A DNA stretch of 6,492 nt from an uncultured bacterium (GTDB lineage: Bacteria; Spirochaetota; Spirochaetia; Sphaerochaetales; Sphaerochaetaceae), in NCBI GenBank assembly GCA_905215015.1, contig CAJMOS010000136.1:1-6492 (forward strand), written 5' to 3'. Under the pieces are notes generated by a model that worked only from the letters and a program-made list of their open reading frames with translations, did no database searches and was not told the DNA's origin. Position numbers and translations under genes: made by a program. Of this stretch, positions 1 to 5,801 are shown one piece after another. The stretch's first letter is position 1. Every line of letters begins with the position of its first letter.

Positions 1-171
1 GATCTTCGCCACGTCAAGGACAACCTGCTTGCCCTCCGGCTGAACCGGATGATACTGGCCGACCTCGTCCAGCGTCTTGCTGTCGATCGGGGCTCTGCGG
101 TCCATCACAACAATGCGATAGTCCGGTCTTTTTGCTGCGCCGAAGCGCTTCAGTCTCATGCTAACACTCAT
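1..171 (-). CDS. rpsP: 30S ribosomal protein S16, N-terminal part (runs off the left edge)
   Basis: Structural protein of the small ribosomal subunit, involved in 30S assembly with 16S rRNA. The 57 residues present begin MSVSMRLKRFGAAKRPDYR and continue with IVVMDRRAP and LDEVGQYHP, which match the S16 N-terminus (RLKRFG, YRIVV, DSRAPRDG, IGYYNP). S16 is usually about 80-90 residues, so roughly the last third lies outside the window. The ATG at 171 is chosen because AGGAGG (179-184) sits 7 nt upstream. The in-frame ATG at 159 has no such site, although homology alone would allow it. The gene lies 35 bp after ffh in the same direction with no terminator-like hairpin between, so the two are probably co-transcribed. 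This is also the arrangement in many bacteria. Confidence 0.95.
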   Translation of the reverse strand, partial: MSVSMRLKRFGAAKRPDYRIVVMDRRAPIDSKTLDEVGQYHPVQPEGKQVVLDVAKI

Positions 172-206
172 CTCTATTCCTCCTACCCTACGGTAATTGA
201 TCGAAT

Positions 207-1562
207 TTATCTTCCTGCCTGATTCTGCATCTTCTGCAGCTGGTCAAGCAAGGCCATCTGGTATTTTTTGTTCTTGGCGAACTTGTGCATCGCGTTGCGC
301 ATCTTCTCGAAACGCTTCAGCAGCTTGTTGACGTCGTTGACCGTGGTGCCACTTCCCCGCGCGATGCGCTTGCGGCGGTCCGGTCCGATGATGCGGATGT
401 CATGTCTCTCGCGTTTGTTCATCGAACGGATGATCGCCTTCTCCTTCTCGAAGACGCTCAGGTCGACCTGGTTGGGGTCAACTGCGCCTTTCATGCCCGG
501 AATCATGTCGAGGATCTGGTCGACGGAACCCATCTTGTTCATCGACTCCAGCTGCTCAAGGTAATCCTCCAGGTCGAACGTGTTCTTCTGCAGTTTCTTC
601 TGGAGCTTCAGCGCGTCCTCTTGGCTGACCGTCTCCTGCGCCTTCTCGACAAGGGAGACGATGTCGCCCATGCCGAGGATGCGGCTGGCGATCCGGTCGG
701 GATAGAACGGGGAGATATCGTCCTTTTTTTCACCAGTACCGATGAACTTGATCGGCTTGCCCACCACGCTGCGCAGCGAGAGGGCGGCGCCGCCACGGGT
801 ATCCGAATCGAACTTGGTGAGGATCACGCCGGAGATGCCGATGCGGTCCTCGAATTCCTTGGCGATGGTGACGGCGTTCTGACCGGTCATGGAGTCGGCG
901 ACAAAAAGCGTTTCGTCCGGGCTGACCGCTTTCTGGATGCGGCCAAGCTCATCCATCAGCTCGTCGTCCAGGTACATGCGTCCGCTGGTATCGACGATCA
1001 GCACGTCATACTGGTATTTCCTGGCATAGGCGAGGGCGTCGCTGGCGACTTTCGCCGGGTCCTTCGCCCCATCCTCGGTATAGACGGGAACTCCCGCCTG
1101 CTCTCCAAGCACTTTCAACTGCTGGATGGCGGCAGGCCTGACAAGGTCGCAGGCCGCGAGCAAAGGGCGGCGGCCCTGCTTGGTCAGGTAGACGCCCAGT
1201 TTTGCGGCCGTGGTCGTCTTGCCGGAGCCCTGCAGACCCATCATCAGCAGCACGCTGGTGACATCAGGCCCACGCAAGGCCAGTTTCTGGTTGTCCGGAT
1301 CGGAAAGAAGCGTGACCATGCGGTCGTAGACGATCTTGACAAACTGCTGTCCGGGATTGACCGCCTTCAGGACCTTCTCCCCTTTCGCCTCTTCCAACGT
1401 AGCGTTGATGAACCGGCGAACGACACGAAGGTTGACATCGGCGTCCAGGAGCGCGACTTTGATCTCCTCTACCGCATCCTCGACATTCTTTTCCGTGATT
1501 TTGGATTTCCCGGCCATGGCACGCATGATGTCGGAAAACTTTTCGCTTATCGCTTCGAACAT
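207..1562 (-). CDS. ffh: Signal recognition particle GTPase Ffh (SRP54)
   Basis: GTPase of the signal recognition particle. It binds SRP RNA and signal peptides of nascent membrane and secreted proteins and docks with FtsY at the membrane. The length of 451 residues is normal. Domains in order: helical N domain (about 1-95); G domain with P-loop GLQGSGKTT (109-117), DLVRPAAIQQL (138-148), G3 DTSGR (191-195), G4 TKFD (249-252) followed by DTRGGAALS, and GTGEK (275-279); the PFYPDRIASRILGMGD linker (285-300); and a Met-rich M domain with the RNA-binding SGTTVNDVNKLLKRF segment (404-418) and a basic, Gln-rich tail. DTSGR and TKFD are slight departures from the usual DTAGR and TKLD. The ATG at 1562 follows an AGGATAGGATAGGT run that can serve as SD. 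The gene sits 59 bp after smc, with its own promoter in the gap, and 35 bp before rpsP. Confidence 0.97.
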   Translation of the reverse strand: MFEAISEKFSDIMRAMAGKSKITEKNVEDAVEEIKVALLDADVNLRVVRRFINATLEEAKGEKVLKAVNPGQQFVKIVYDRMVTLLSDPDNQKLALRGPDVTSVLLMMGLQGSGKTTTAAKLGVYLTKQGRRPLLAACDLVRPAAIQQLKVLGEQAGVPVYTEDGAKDPAKVASDALAYARKYQYDVLIVDTSGRMYLDDELMDELGRIQKAVSPDETLFVADSMTGQNAVTIAKEFEDRIGISGVILTKFDSDTRGGAALSLRSVVGKPIKFIGTGEKKDDISPFYPDRIASRILGMGDIVSLVEKAQETVSQEDALKLQKKLQKNTFDLEDYLEQLESMNKMGSVDQILDMIPGMKGAVDPNQVDLSVFEKEKAIIRSMNKRERHDIRIIGPDRRKRIARGSGTTVNDVNKLLKRFEKMRNAMHKFAKNKKYQMALLDQLQKMQNQAGR

Positions 1563-1581
1563 ACCTATCCTATCCTGTATG

Positions 1582-1611
1582 CTTATACCGTAACGGCGCT
1601 CGAACTGTCAA
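1582..1611 (-). promoter_or_regulatory. Sigma70-type promoter for ffh-rpsP
   Basis: On the minus strand, TTGACA (1611-1606, perfect -35) is followed after 18 nt by TATAAG (1587-1582, 5 of 6 matches to TATAAT). Transcription would start near 1575, giving a leader of about 13 nt that is mostly the AGGAT-repeat SD region before the ATG at 1562. It lies in the 59-bp gap after smc. It would let the SRP and ribosomal genes be made at higher levels than smc. The prediction rests on hexamer matches and placement only. Confidence 0.7.
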
Positions 1612-1621
1612 GGTTGCGCAT

Positions 1622-4402
1622 CTATTTCCGCTTGCCGTCGGCGGTGAAGTCCACCGTCTTGTTCTCCGCGTCCATGATGACCGGTTTTCCTTCCACGCGG
1701 GCCAGTTTATAGCTGACCGTGGTCGAGACTCCCGCCTCGATCTGGGTGACGCCCAGCATCGACGAGGAACCCAAAACCGTGTGCTTGTTGTGGGTGATGA
1801 TGATGAACTGGCTCTTCTCGGCGAACCCCTGCAGCACGGCAAGGAAGTTGCCGATGTTGCGGTCGTCGAGAGCGGCGTCGATTTCGTCAAGGATACAGAA
1901 CGGAGACGCCTTCACCATATAGGTGGCGAACAGCAGCGCCACGGCCGTCATCGACCGCTCTCCACCGCTGAGGGCGGTCAGATTGACCAGTTTCTTCCCC
2001 GGCGGCTGGGCGAAAATGTCGATGCCGGTCTCCAGCACCTTGCTTGGGTCCGGGTCGACGAGGCGCAACTCGGCCCTGCCTCCACCGAAGAGTTTGCGGT
2101 AAAGTTCCTGGAAGTTCTGGGAAATCTGGCGATAGGTGTCAAGGAACAGGTCTGCGCTCCGTTTCTTGATATCCTCGACCACCCCCTCCAGGTCGCTCTT
2201 GGCTTTCTCCAGGTCATCCATCTGCTTGGAAAGGAATTCGTACTGCTTCTTGACGTCGTTGAACTCGTCCTCGGCCATCTGGTTGATGCCGCCCATCGAG
2301 TCGAGTTCCTTCTTCACGCTCTCCAGCCTTCCCCTGATGATGGAATAGTCCTCCAGCGAGTCGTCCTTCAAGCGGGAGTCGTACTCCTTCAGGCTCTTTC
2401 CATAGTTCTCGAAAAAGCTGTTGTAGACGCCTGTCACCTGGGTGTCCAGCGCCTCGATGTTCGCCTGGCTCTTGGTCACCACGTCGCGCAGCCGGTTGAC
2501 CGTGTCGATCGCCTTGTTCTGGCTTTCACGGATCTGGGTGATCTGGGACTCCAATGAACCGATCGTCTCCTCTTCCACCCGCAGCGCGTCATTCAGCTCG
2601 GACAGCTTGCGCTTGCCCTCCTCGCCCTGCTCCTCCAGGTCACGGATCTGGTCCTGGGTGGTACTGATGCGGCTTGTGGCGGTCTGTCCGGACTGGACCA
2701 TGTCGGCATACTGGAACTTCAGGTCGTCGTTGTTCTTCTCCATCTGCTCGATCAGGGCCGAAAGTCCGTTCTTGCGGGCATCCAGCTCGGTCTTGAGGAT
2801 GTTGTCCTGGTTGATCGCGTCGGTATAGAGCTGCACGTTTCCCTGGAGCTCGCGGAGTTTCGCCTGAAGCTCCTCCACGTGCTCGCGCATGCTTCCGATC
2901 CGCTCCTTGACCTCGTTCATCTGCGAGTCGATCTGGTGCTTCTGTCCGATGATGCCCTCAGGGGCGACCAGCTCGTCAAGGAAAGCCGGGACGTGGCTGA
3001 CGAACTCGTCGAAAAGCTCGGAAAGCCGCTGGAGCGATTCCAGCGAGACCTTGCCCCCGTCCCTTGCCGTCTGCTTCAGGCTCTCCAACAGGCTCTTGAA
3101 CTGCCGTTCGGCTTGTTCCTTCCTTTCGGCGCTGTAGCCCGAATCTTTCAGTTTCTGGTCCAGCTGGACGACAATCACGTCGGTCAGTTGCCCCAGGGTA
3201 GCCTGCAGGTCCTCCAGCTGCTTCTGGAAAGCGAGCGCCTGCTGTTCCCCTTCCCCGATCCTTCCATTCTCCAGTTCGATTTCCGCATTGGTGGAGAGCA
3301 AAAGCTGCTTGTTCCGCTCCAGCCGGCCGTTGACCTCGTCCAGCCGGTCGTTGATCTCCTCCATCTTCTCGTTCTGCTCGTCCAAAGCCTCCTGGGCCAT
3401 GTCGAGACGGCTCTTGTAATCGGCGGCCTTGGCCTCATACTGCTGTTTCTCCAGGAAGAGTTCCTGGTAGTGGCGGGTCAGCATGTCGAGCTGGTCGTTC
3501 AGGCCCTGCTGCTTGGTGTTGAGTTCCTTCTGGGCGATCTGGCAGTTGATGCGGGCAGCCCCATGCTGCTTCATCTCCTCTTGCAGGGAAGCCAGTCGTT
3601 CGGTGTCGTCCTTGGTCTGCTGCTGCAGCTGGGACAACTGTTCCTGGCTGTCAGCGAACTGCTTGCGGAAGTTCTCCTGCATCTGCCGGTAGGTCTTGAT
3701 CGAGTTGAGCTGCACGTCGACCTCCAGGCTGAAACGTTGCTCGCGCAGCACCCTCGCCTTGGCGGCTTTTTCGGCTTGGGTCTTCTTCGTCTCATAGGTG
3801 CGATGGGTCTCCTTCAGGATGACCTCGACCTGGGCGATATTCTCGTTGGTCTTCTCAAGGTTGCGCTCGGCGACAATCGAGTCGGCCTTGAAACGGGAAA
3901 TGCCCGCCGCTTCCTCGAACAGGCCCCGGCGCTGGTCGGGGTTCTGCAGCAGGATCTCGTCGATCTTGCCCTGGGCGAGGATCGAATAGGCGGTCTTGCC
4001 GACACCGGTATCCATGAACAGGTCGCGTATGTCGCGCAGGTTGCACTGCTGACGGTTGAGGAAGTACTCGTTGGAGCCGCCGTTGCGGAAAATGCGACGC
4101 TTGATCTCGATTTCCGTCGCGTCGCTGTTCAGGATATGGGTGGAGTTGTCGATGGTCAGGGCCACTTCGGCGAACTGCATGGGCTTGCGTTTGTCGGTAC
4201 CGTTGAAAATGACGTCGTCCATGCGGCTTGCACGCAACGTCTTGGTGGATTGTTCTCCCAGAACCCACTGAATGGCGTTGACGATATTGCTTTTTCCGCA
4301 TCCATTGGGGCCGAGCAGGCTCGTGATTCCTTCGGAGAAATCCAGATGCGTCTTGTCGGCAAAAGACTTGAACCCGTACAGTTCCAGATTCTTGAGAAAC
4401 AA
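1622..4402 (-). CDS. smc: Chromosome segregation/condensin ATPase SMC, short form with atypical centre
   Basis: ABC-type ATPase that organises the chromosome as a dimer, usually with ScpA and ScpB (not in this window). Numbering from a TTG start gives 926 residues. The N-terminal head has FLKNLELYGFKSFADKT at the very start, P-loop GPNGCGKS (about 31-38) and FNGTDKRKP. The C-terminal head has GGINQMAEDEF (from about 704), signature LSGGERS (about 811-817), Walker B ILDEIDAALDD with catalytic Glu near 840, and switch His in IITHNKH near 871. Between the heads lie two Gln/Glu/Lys-rich coiled-coil arms of about 210-220 residues each and a central segment (about 405-494) that does not look like a normal SMC hinge. 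Typical bacterial SMCs are about 1,150-1,200 residues. The TTG at 4402 is preferred because homologues begin MFLK, AAGGA lies 10 nt upstream, and the upstream ATGs at 4435 and 4450 overlap or precede the predicted -10 and lack SD sites. Using the ATG at 4450 would give 942 residues. Confidence 0.95.
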   Translation of the reverse strand: MFLKNLELYGFKSFADKTHLDFSEGITSLLGPNGCGKSNIVNAIQWVLGEQSTKTLRASRMDDVIFNGTDKRKPMQFAEVALTIDNSTHILNSDATEIEIKRRIFRNGGSNEYFLNRQQCNLRDIRDLFMDTGVGKTAYSILAQGKIDEILLQNPDQRRGLFEEAAGISRFKADSIVAERNLEKTNENIAQVEVILKETHRTYETKKTQAEKAAKARVLREQRFSLEVDVQLNSIKTYRQMQENFRKQFADSQEQLSQLQQQTKDDTERLASLQEEMKQHGAARINCQIAQKELNTKQQGLNDQLDMLTRHYQELFLEKQQYEAKAADYKSRLDMAQEALDEQNEKMEEINDRLDEVNGRLERNKQLLLSTNAEIELENGRIGEGEQQALAFQKQLEDLQATLGQLTDVIVVQLDQKLKDSGYSAERKEQAERQFKSLLESLKQTARDGGKVSLESLQRLSELFDEFVSHVPAFLDELVAPEGIIGQKHQIDSQMNEVKERIGSMREHVEELQAKLRELQGNVQLYTDAINQDNILKTELDARKNGLSALIEQMEKNNDDLKFQYADMVQSGQTATSRISTTQDQIRDLEEQGEEGKRKLSELNDALRVEEETIGSLESQITQIRESQNKAIDTVNRLRDVVTKSQANIEALDTQVTGVYNSFFENYGKSLKEYDSRLKDDSLEDYSIIRGRLESVKKELDSMGGINQMAEDEFNDVKKQYEFLSKQMDDLEKAKSDLEGVVEDIKKRSADLFLDTYRQISQNFQELYRKLFGGGRAELRLVDPDPSKVLETGIDIFAQPPGKKLVNLTALSGGERSMTAVALLFATYMVKASPFCILDEIDAALDDRNIGNFLAVLQGFAEKSQFIIITHNKHTVLGSSSMLGVTQIEAGVSTTVSYKLARVEGKPVIMDAENKTVDFTADGKRK

Positions 4403-4412
4403 ACGTTGACCA

Positions 4413-4417
4413 TCCTT
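4413..4417 (-). promoter_or_regulatory. Ribosome binding site deciding the TTG start of smc
   Basis: AAGGA on the minus strand (4417-4413) lies 10 nt before the TTG at 4402. The spacing is slightly long. It is still the only SD-like sequence near any smc start candidate: the ATGs at 4435 and 4450 are preceded by AACGGTATAAA and by CTCCATACGA, neither purine-rich in the right place. Confidence 0.5.
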
Positions 4418-4443
4418 GACGAAATATCGACCCATTTTATACC
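4416..4443 (+). promoter_or_regulatory. Promoter for rnhB, giving a nearly leaderless mRNA
   Basis: TTGACG (4416-4421, 5 of 6 matches) is followed after 16 nt by TATACC (4438-4443, 4 of 6). Transcription would start about 7 nt later, near 4450, only some 5 nt before the ATG at 4455. This agrees with the absence of any SD sequence before that ATG. The hexamers share bases with the smc promoter on the other strand and with the smc SD region. Confidence 0.45.
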
Positions 4444-4463
4444 GTTTCATTCGTATGGAGCAA
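4436..4463 (-). promoter_or_regulatory. Promoter for smc
   Basis: On the minus strand, TTGCTC (4463-4458) is followed after 16 nt by TATAAA (4441-4436, 5 of 6 matches to TATAAT). Transcription would start near 4429, leaving a leader of about 27 nt that contains AAGGA and ends at the TTG start. The -35 lies inside the first codons of rnhB. The -10 overlaps the -10 of the opposing rnhB promoter, so one polymerase should exclude the other. Confidence 0.55.
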
Positions 4464-5081
4464 GAACTGTTCGACTCTCAGGGTCTCCCACCGGATTGTG
4501 TCGCGGGAATTGACGAAGCAGGACGCGGGCCCTTGGCCGGGCCGGTCTGCGCTGCTTGCGTGCTGCTGCCGGACCATTTTCCCGTCGAGTTGCTCAACGA
4601 CTCGAAGCGATTGACCCACCGTGAGCGTGAACGGGCCGAGGCCGTCATCAAGGAAAAGGCCGTATGGGCCGTCGCTTGGGCGACTGCCCAGGAAATCGAC
4701 AGATACAACATCCTGCAGGCGACCATGCTGGCGATGACCAGGGCATTGAGGAAAGTGCAGAAACTGGCTGAAGTGAAGCTGGCGCTGATTGATGGCAACC
4801 GGGTTCCCGGACAGGTTGCCGACATCCCCTGCCAGGCAATCGTCAAAGGGGACGCGAAGGTCCCCCAGATCATGGCTGCCTCGATCCTTGCCAAGGAGGC
4901 CCGGGACCGGTACATGGACTATGCGGCAAAGAAATGGCCCCAATACGGATTCGAGATCCATAAGGGGTATCCTACCGCCCTCCATCAAAAAAACCTGCGG
5001 CAGTATGGGTTCTGTCCCATCCACCGCAGGTCATTTCACCTGAAACACGAGGAACCTCCGCAGGAGCCCTCACTCTTCTAG
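4455..5081 (+). CDS. rnhB: Ribonuclease HII
   Basis: Endonuclease that cuts the RNA strand of RNA-DNA hybrids and starts removal of ribonucleotides misincorporated in DNA, using two divalent metal ions. The 208-residue product is of normal size. Motifs numbered from the ATG at 4455: GIDEAGRGPLAGPV (18-31) with catalytic Asp20 and Glu21; NDSKRLT (48-54); LIDGN with Asp113; KGDAKVPQIMAASILAK (131-147) with Asp133; and the C-terminal GFEIHKGYPT plus HRRSFHL region. All four expected acidic active-site residues are present. The ATG at 4455 (MEQELF) is preferred over an in-frame TTG at 4416, because that TTG falls inside the predicted -35. There is no SD, so translation is probably leaderless or nearly so. 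It diverges from smc, and its 3' end overlaps the last 12 bp of the convergent PUR gene. Confidence 0.96.
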   Translation: MEQELFDSQGLPPDCVAGIDEAGRGPLAGPVCAACVLLPDHFPVELLNDSKRLTHRERERAEAVIKEKAVWAVAWATAQEIDRYNILQATMLAMTRALRKVQKLAEVKLALIDGNRVPGQVADIPCQAIVKGDAKVPQIMAASILAKEARDRYMDYAAKKWPQYGFEIHKGYPTALHQKNLRQYGFCPIHRRSFHLKHEEPPQEPSLF

Positions 5082-5678
5082 GTTCTGTGGCGCCTCGCTC
5101 GGCGAAGGCGTCTTCCGGCGTACCACGAAATGGCGCTGGACCTTGACCGCCCTGCTTGTGGCGGTTGATTTCTGGGTATGGAGGCTGATATAGTCGACGG
5201 CCTCCTGGAGCTTGCGGACGAACTCGCCGAGATCCTCTTGATAGACTTTGATCGACTGGCGGAGGTTGTAGGTCATGTCGGCGCTGTTCTTGCGCTCGGT
5301 AATGACCACCGAAAGATCGCCCCAGTCGTCCTCCTTGGTCTCGAACTGGTAGACGCGCCCAATGACGAGGGGCTCTTCCTCTGCCGGGGCCTTCTTTTTC
5401 TTCTTTTTATCACCGAAATGCATCGGCATGTAATCGAGCGGACGCCCCTTTGGCGCGTGAGTCTTCACGAAGTCAATCTGTTTCTCCAGCCCCTGCATGA
5501 ACTCATCAAGTTTTTCCTGGTAGACGACAATGGCCTGGCGTACGAAACGGCCGCCATCCTTCGTGCTCTGCGCAATGTTCAGGAACATCTCTCCATAGAT
5601 ATTTTCCTTCACATTGAAAAAATAGGTCACGTCATCCTTCATCACGCGGGTTGAGAACACCTCGCCTCTCTGTCCCAT
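5070..5678 (-). CDS. PUR-domain single-stranded DNA/RNA-binding protein with two PUR repeats (BpuR-like)
   Basis: Probable nucleic-acid-binding regulator of 202 residues. Repeat 1 (about 3-72) starts RGEVFSTRV and has TYFFNVKEN and MFLNIAQSTKDGGRF, then RQAIVVYQEKLDEFMQGL. This is the beta-sheet plus helix pattern of PUR repeats and of Borrelia BpuR. Repeat 2 (about 108-167) has DLSVVITERKN and RQSIKVYQEDLGEFVRKL, clearly related to repeat 1 but lacking a comparable first part. Between them is a linker with six lysines (91-96) followed by AEEE. The tail (168-202) is basic and then Pro/Ser/Glu-rich. The ATG at 5678 is chosen over an upstream TTG at 5723 because AAGGAAGG lies just upstream and BpuR-type proteins start MG.RGEV. 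BpuR is known as a single-repeat homodimer that binds DNA and RNA and represses its own translation. Whether this protein does so is inference. Confidence 0.85.
   Translation of the reverse strand: MGQRGEVFSTRVMKDDVTYFFNVKENIYGEMFLNIAQSTKDGGRFVRQAIVVYQEKLDEFMQGLEKQIDFVKTHAPKGRPLDYMPMHFGDKKKKKKAPAEEEPLVIGRVYQFETKEDDWGDLSVVITERKNSADMTYNLRQSIKVYQEDLGEFVRKLQEAVDYISLHTQKSTATSRAVKVQRHFVVRRKTPSPSEAPQNLEE
5091..5110 (+). terminator. GC-rich hairpin just after rnhB, weak terminator candidate
   Basis: CGCCT-CGC, loop TCG, GCG-A-AGGCG forms a 5+3 bp stem with one bulged A, starting 10 nt after the rnhB stop. It is followed by TCTTCC rather than a real T-tract, so it may only slow polymerase or stabilise the rnhB mRNA 3' end. 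It lies inside the coding sequence of the opposing PUR gene, so the base pairing could also be chance in GC-rich codons. Confidence 0.3.
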
Positions 5679-5787
5679 AGCATCCTTCCTTATCGTGCAC
5701 GACTCTATACGAAAATCCCGCAAAAGAAAAGAGGATGCGTGCCTTCCATTCGTAGGAGTAAACCATTGTTTCTGGCCGTTTCGCCAT
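5632..5787 (-). CDS. Hypothetical small protein, 51 residues, overlapping the PUR gene start
   Basis: Not recognised. The frame begins MAKRPETMVYSYEWKAR, continues ILFSFAGFSYRVVHD and ends in a charged tail (ERRGVLNPRDEG). AAGGA lies 7 nt before the ATG at 5787, a good SD arrangement, and begins right after the stop of the preceding small frame (14-nt gap). The last 47 nt overlap the PUR coding region in another frame, so the final residues may be only what that frame happens to encode. It contains the PUR SD and possible -10. It could be a real small gene, a leader frame whose translation tunes PUR expression, or a chance frame. Confidence 0.3.
   Translation of the reverse strand: MAKRPETMVYSYEWKARILFSFAGFSYRVVHDKEGCYGTERRGVLNPRDEG
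5704..5709 (-). promoter_or_regulatory. Possible -10 element for the PUR gene
   Basis: TATAGA on the minus strand (5709-5704) matches four of six -10 positions. It would start transcription near 5697, about 19 nt before the ATG, leaving room for the AAGGAAGG SD. No good -35 exists at 16-18 nt (the region is TCTTTTCTTTTGCGGG). The gene may instead, or also, be read from upstream through the small open frames. Confidence 0.3.
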
Positions 5788-5801
5788 CACTATTTCCTTA
5801 T

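Noticed and set aside
285..1712. Plus-strand open frame of 475 codons opposite ffh
   Set aside because: It is antisense to an unmistakable ffh, has no SD or recognisable domain, and its composition mirrors the opposite strand.
3855..4301. Minus-strand 148-codon frame inside smc
   Set aside because: It is an alternative frame of the conserved SMC head, rich in Arg, Gln, Pro and His as expected for a GC-rich shadow frame.
2879..4513. Plus-strand open frame of 544 codons opposite smc
   Set aside because: It is a Leu/Val/Gln-rich translation of the complement of coiled-coil codons (CTC/CAG-rich). It overlaps smc and the rnhB start and has no family features.
4437..5024. Minus-strand 195-codon frame opposite rnhB
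   Set aside because: It is antisense to rnhB with all its catalytic motifs and has no independent evidence.
5178..5654. Plus-strand 158-codon frame opposite the PUR gene
   Set aside because: It is a Leu/Val-rich complement of a conserved PUR-repeat gene, with no SD.
5679..5723. N-terminal extension of the PUR protein from TTG at 5723
   Set aside because: The 15 added residues lack SD support, while the ATG at 5678 has AAGGAAGG and matches the MG.RGEV start of BpuR-like proteins.
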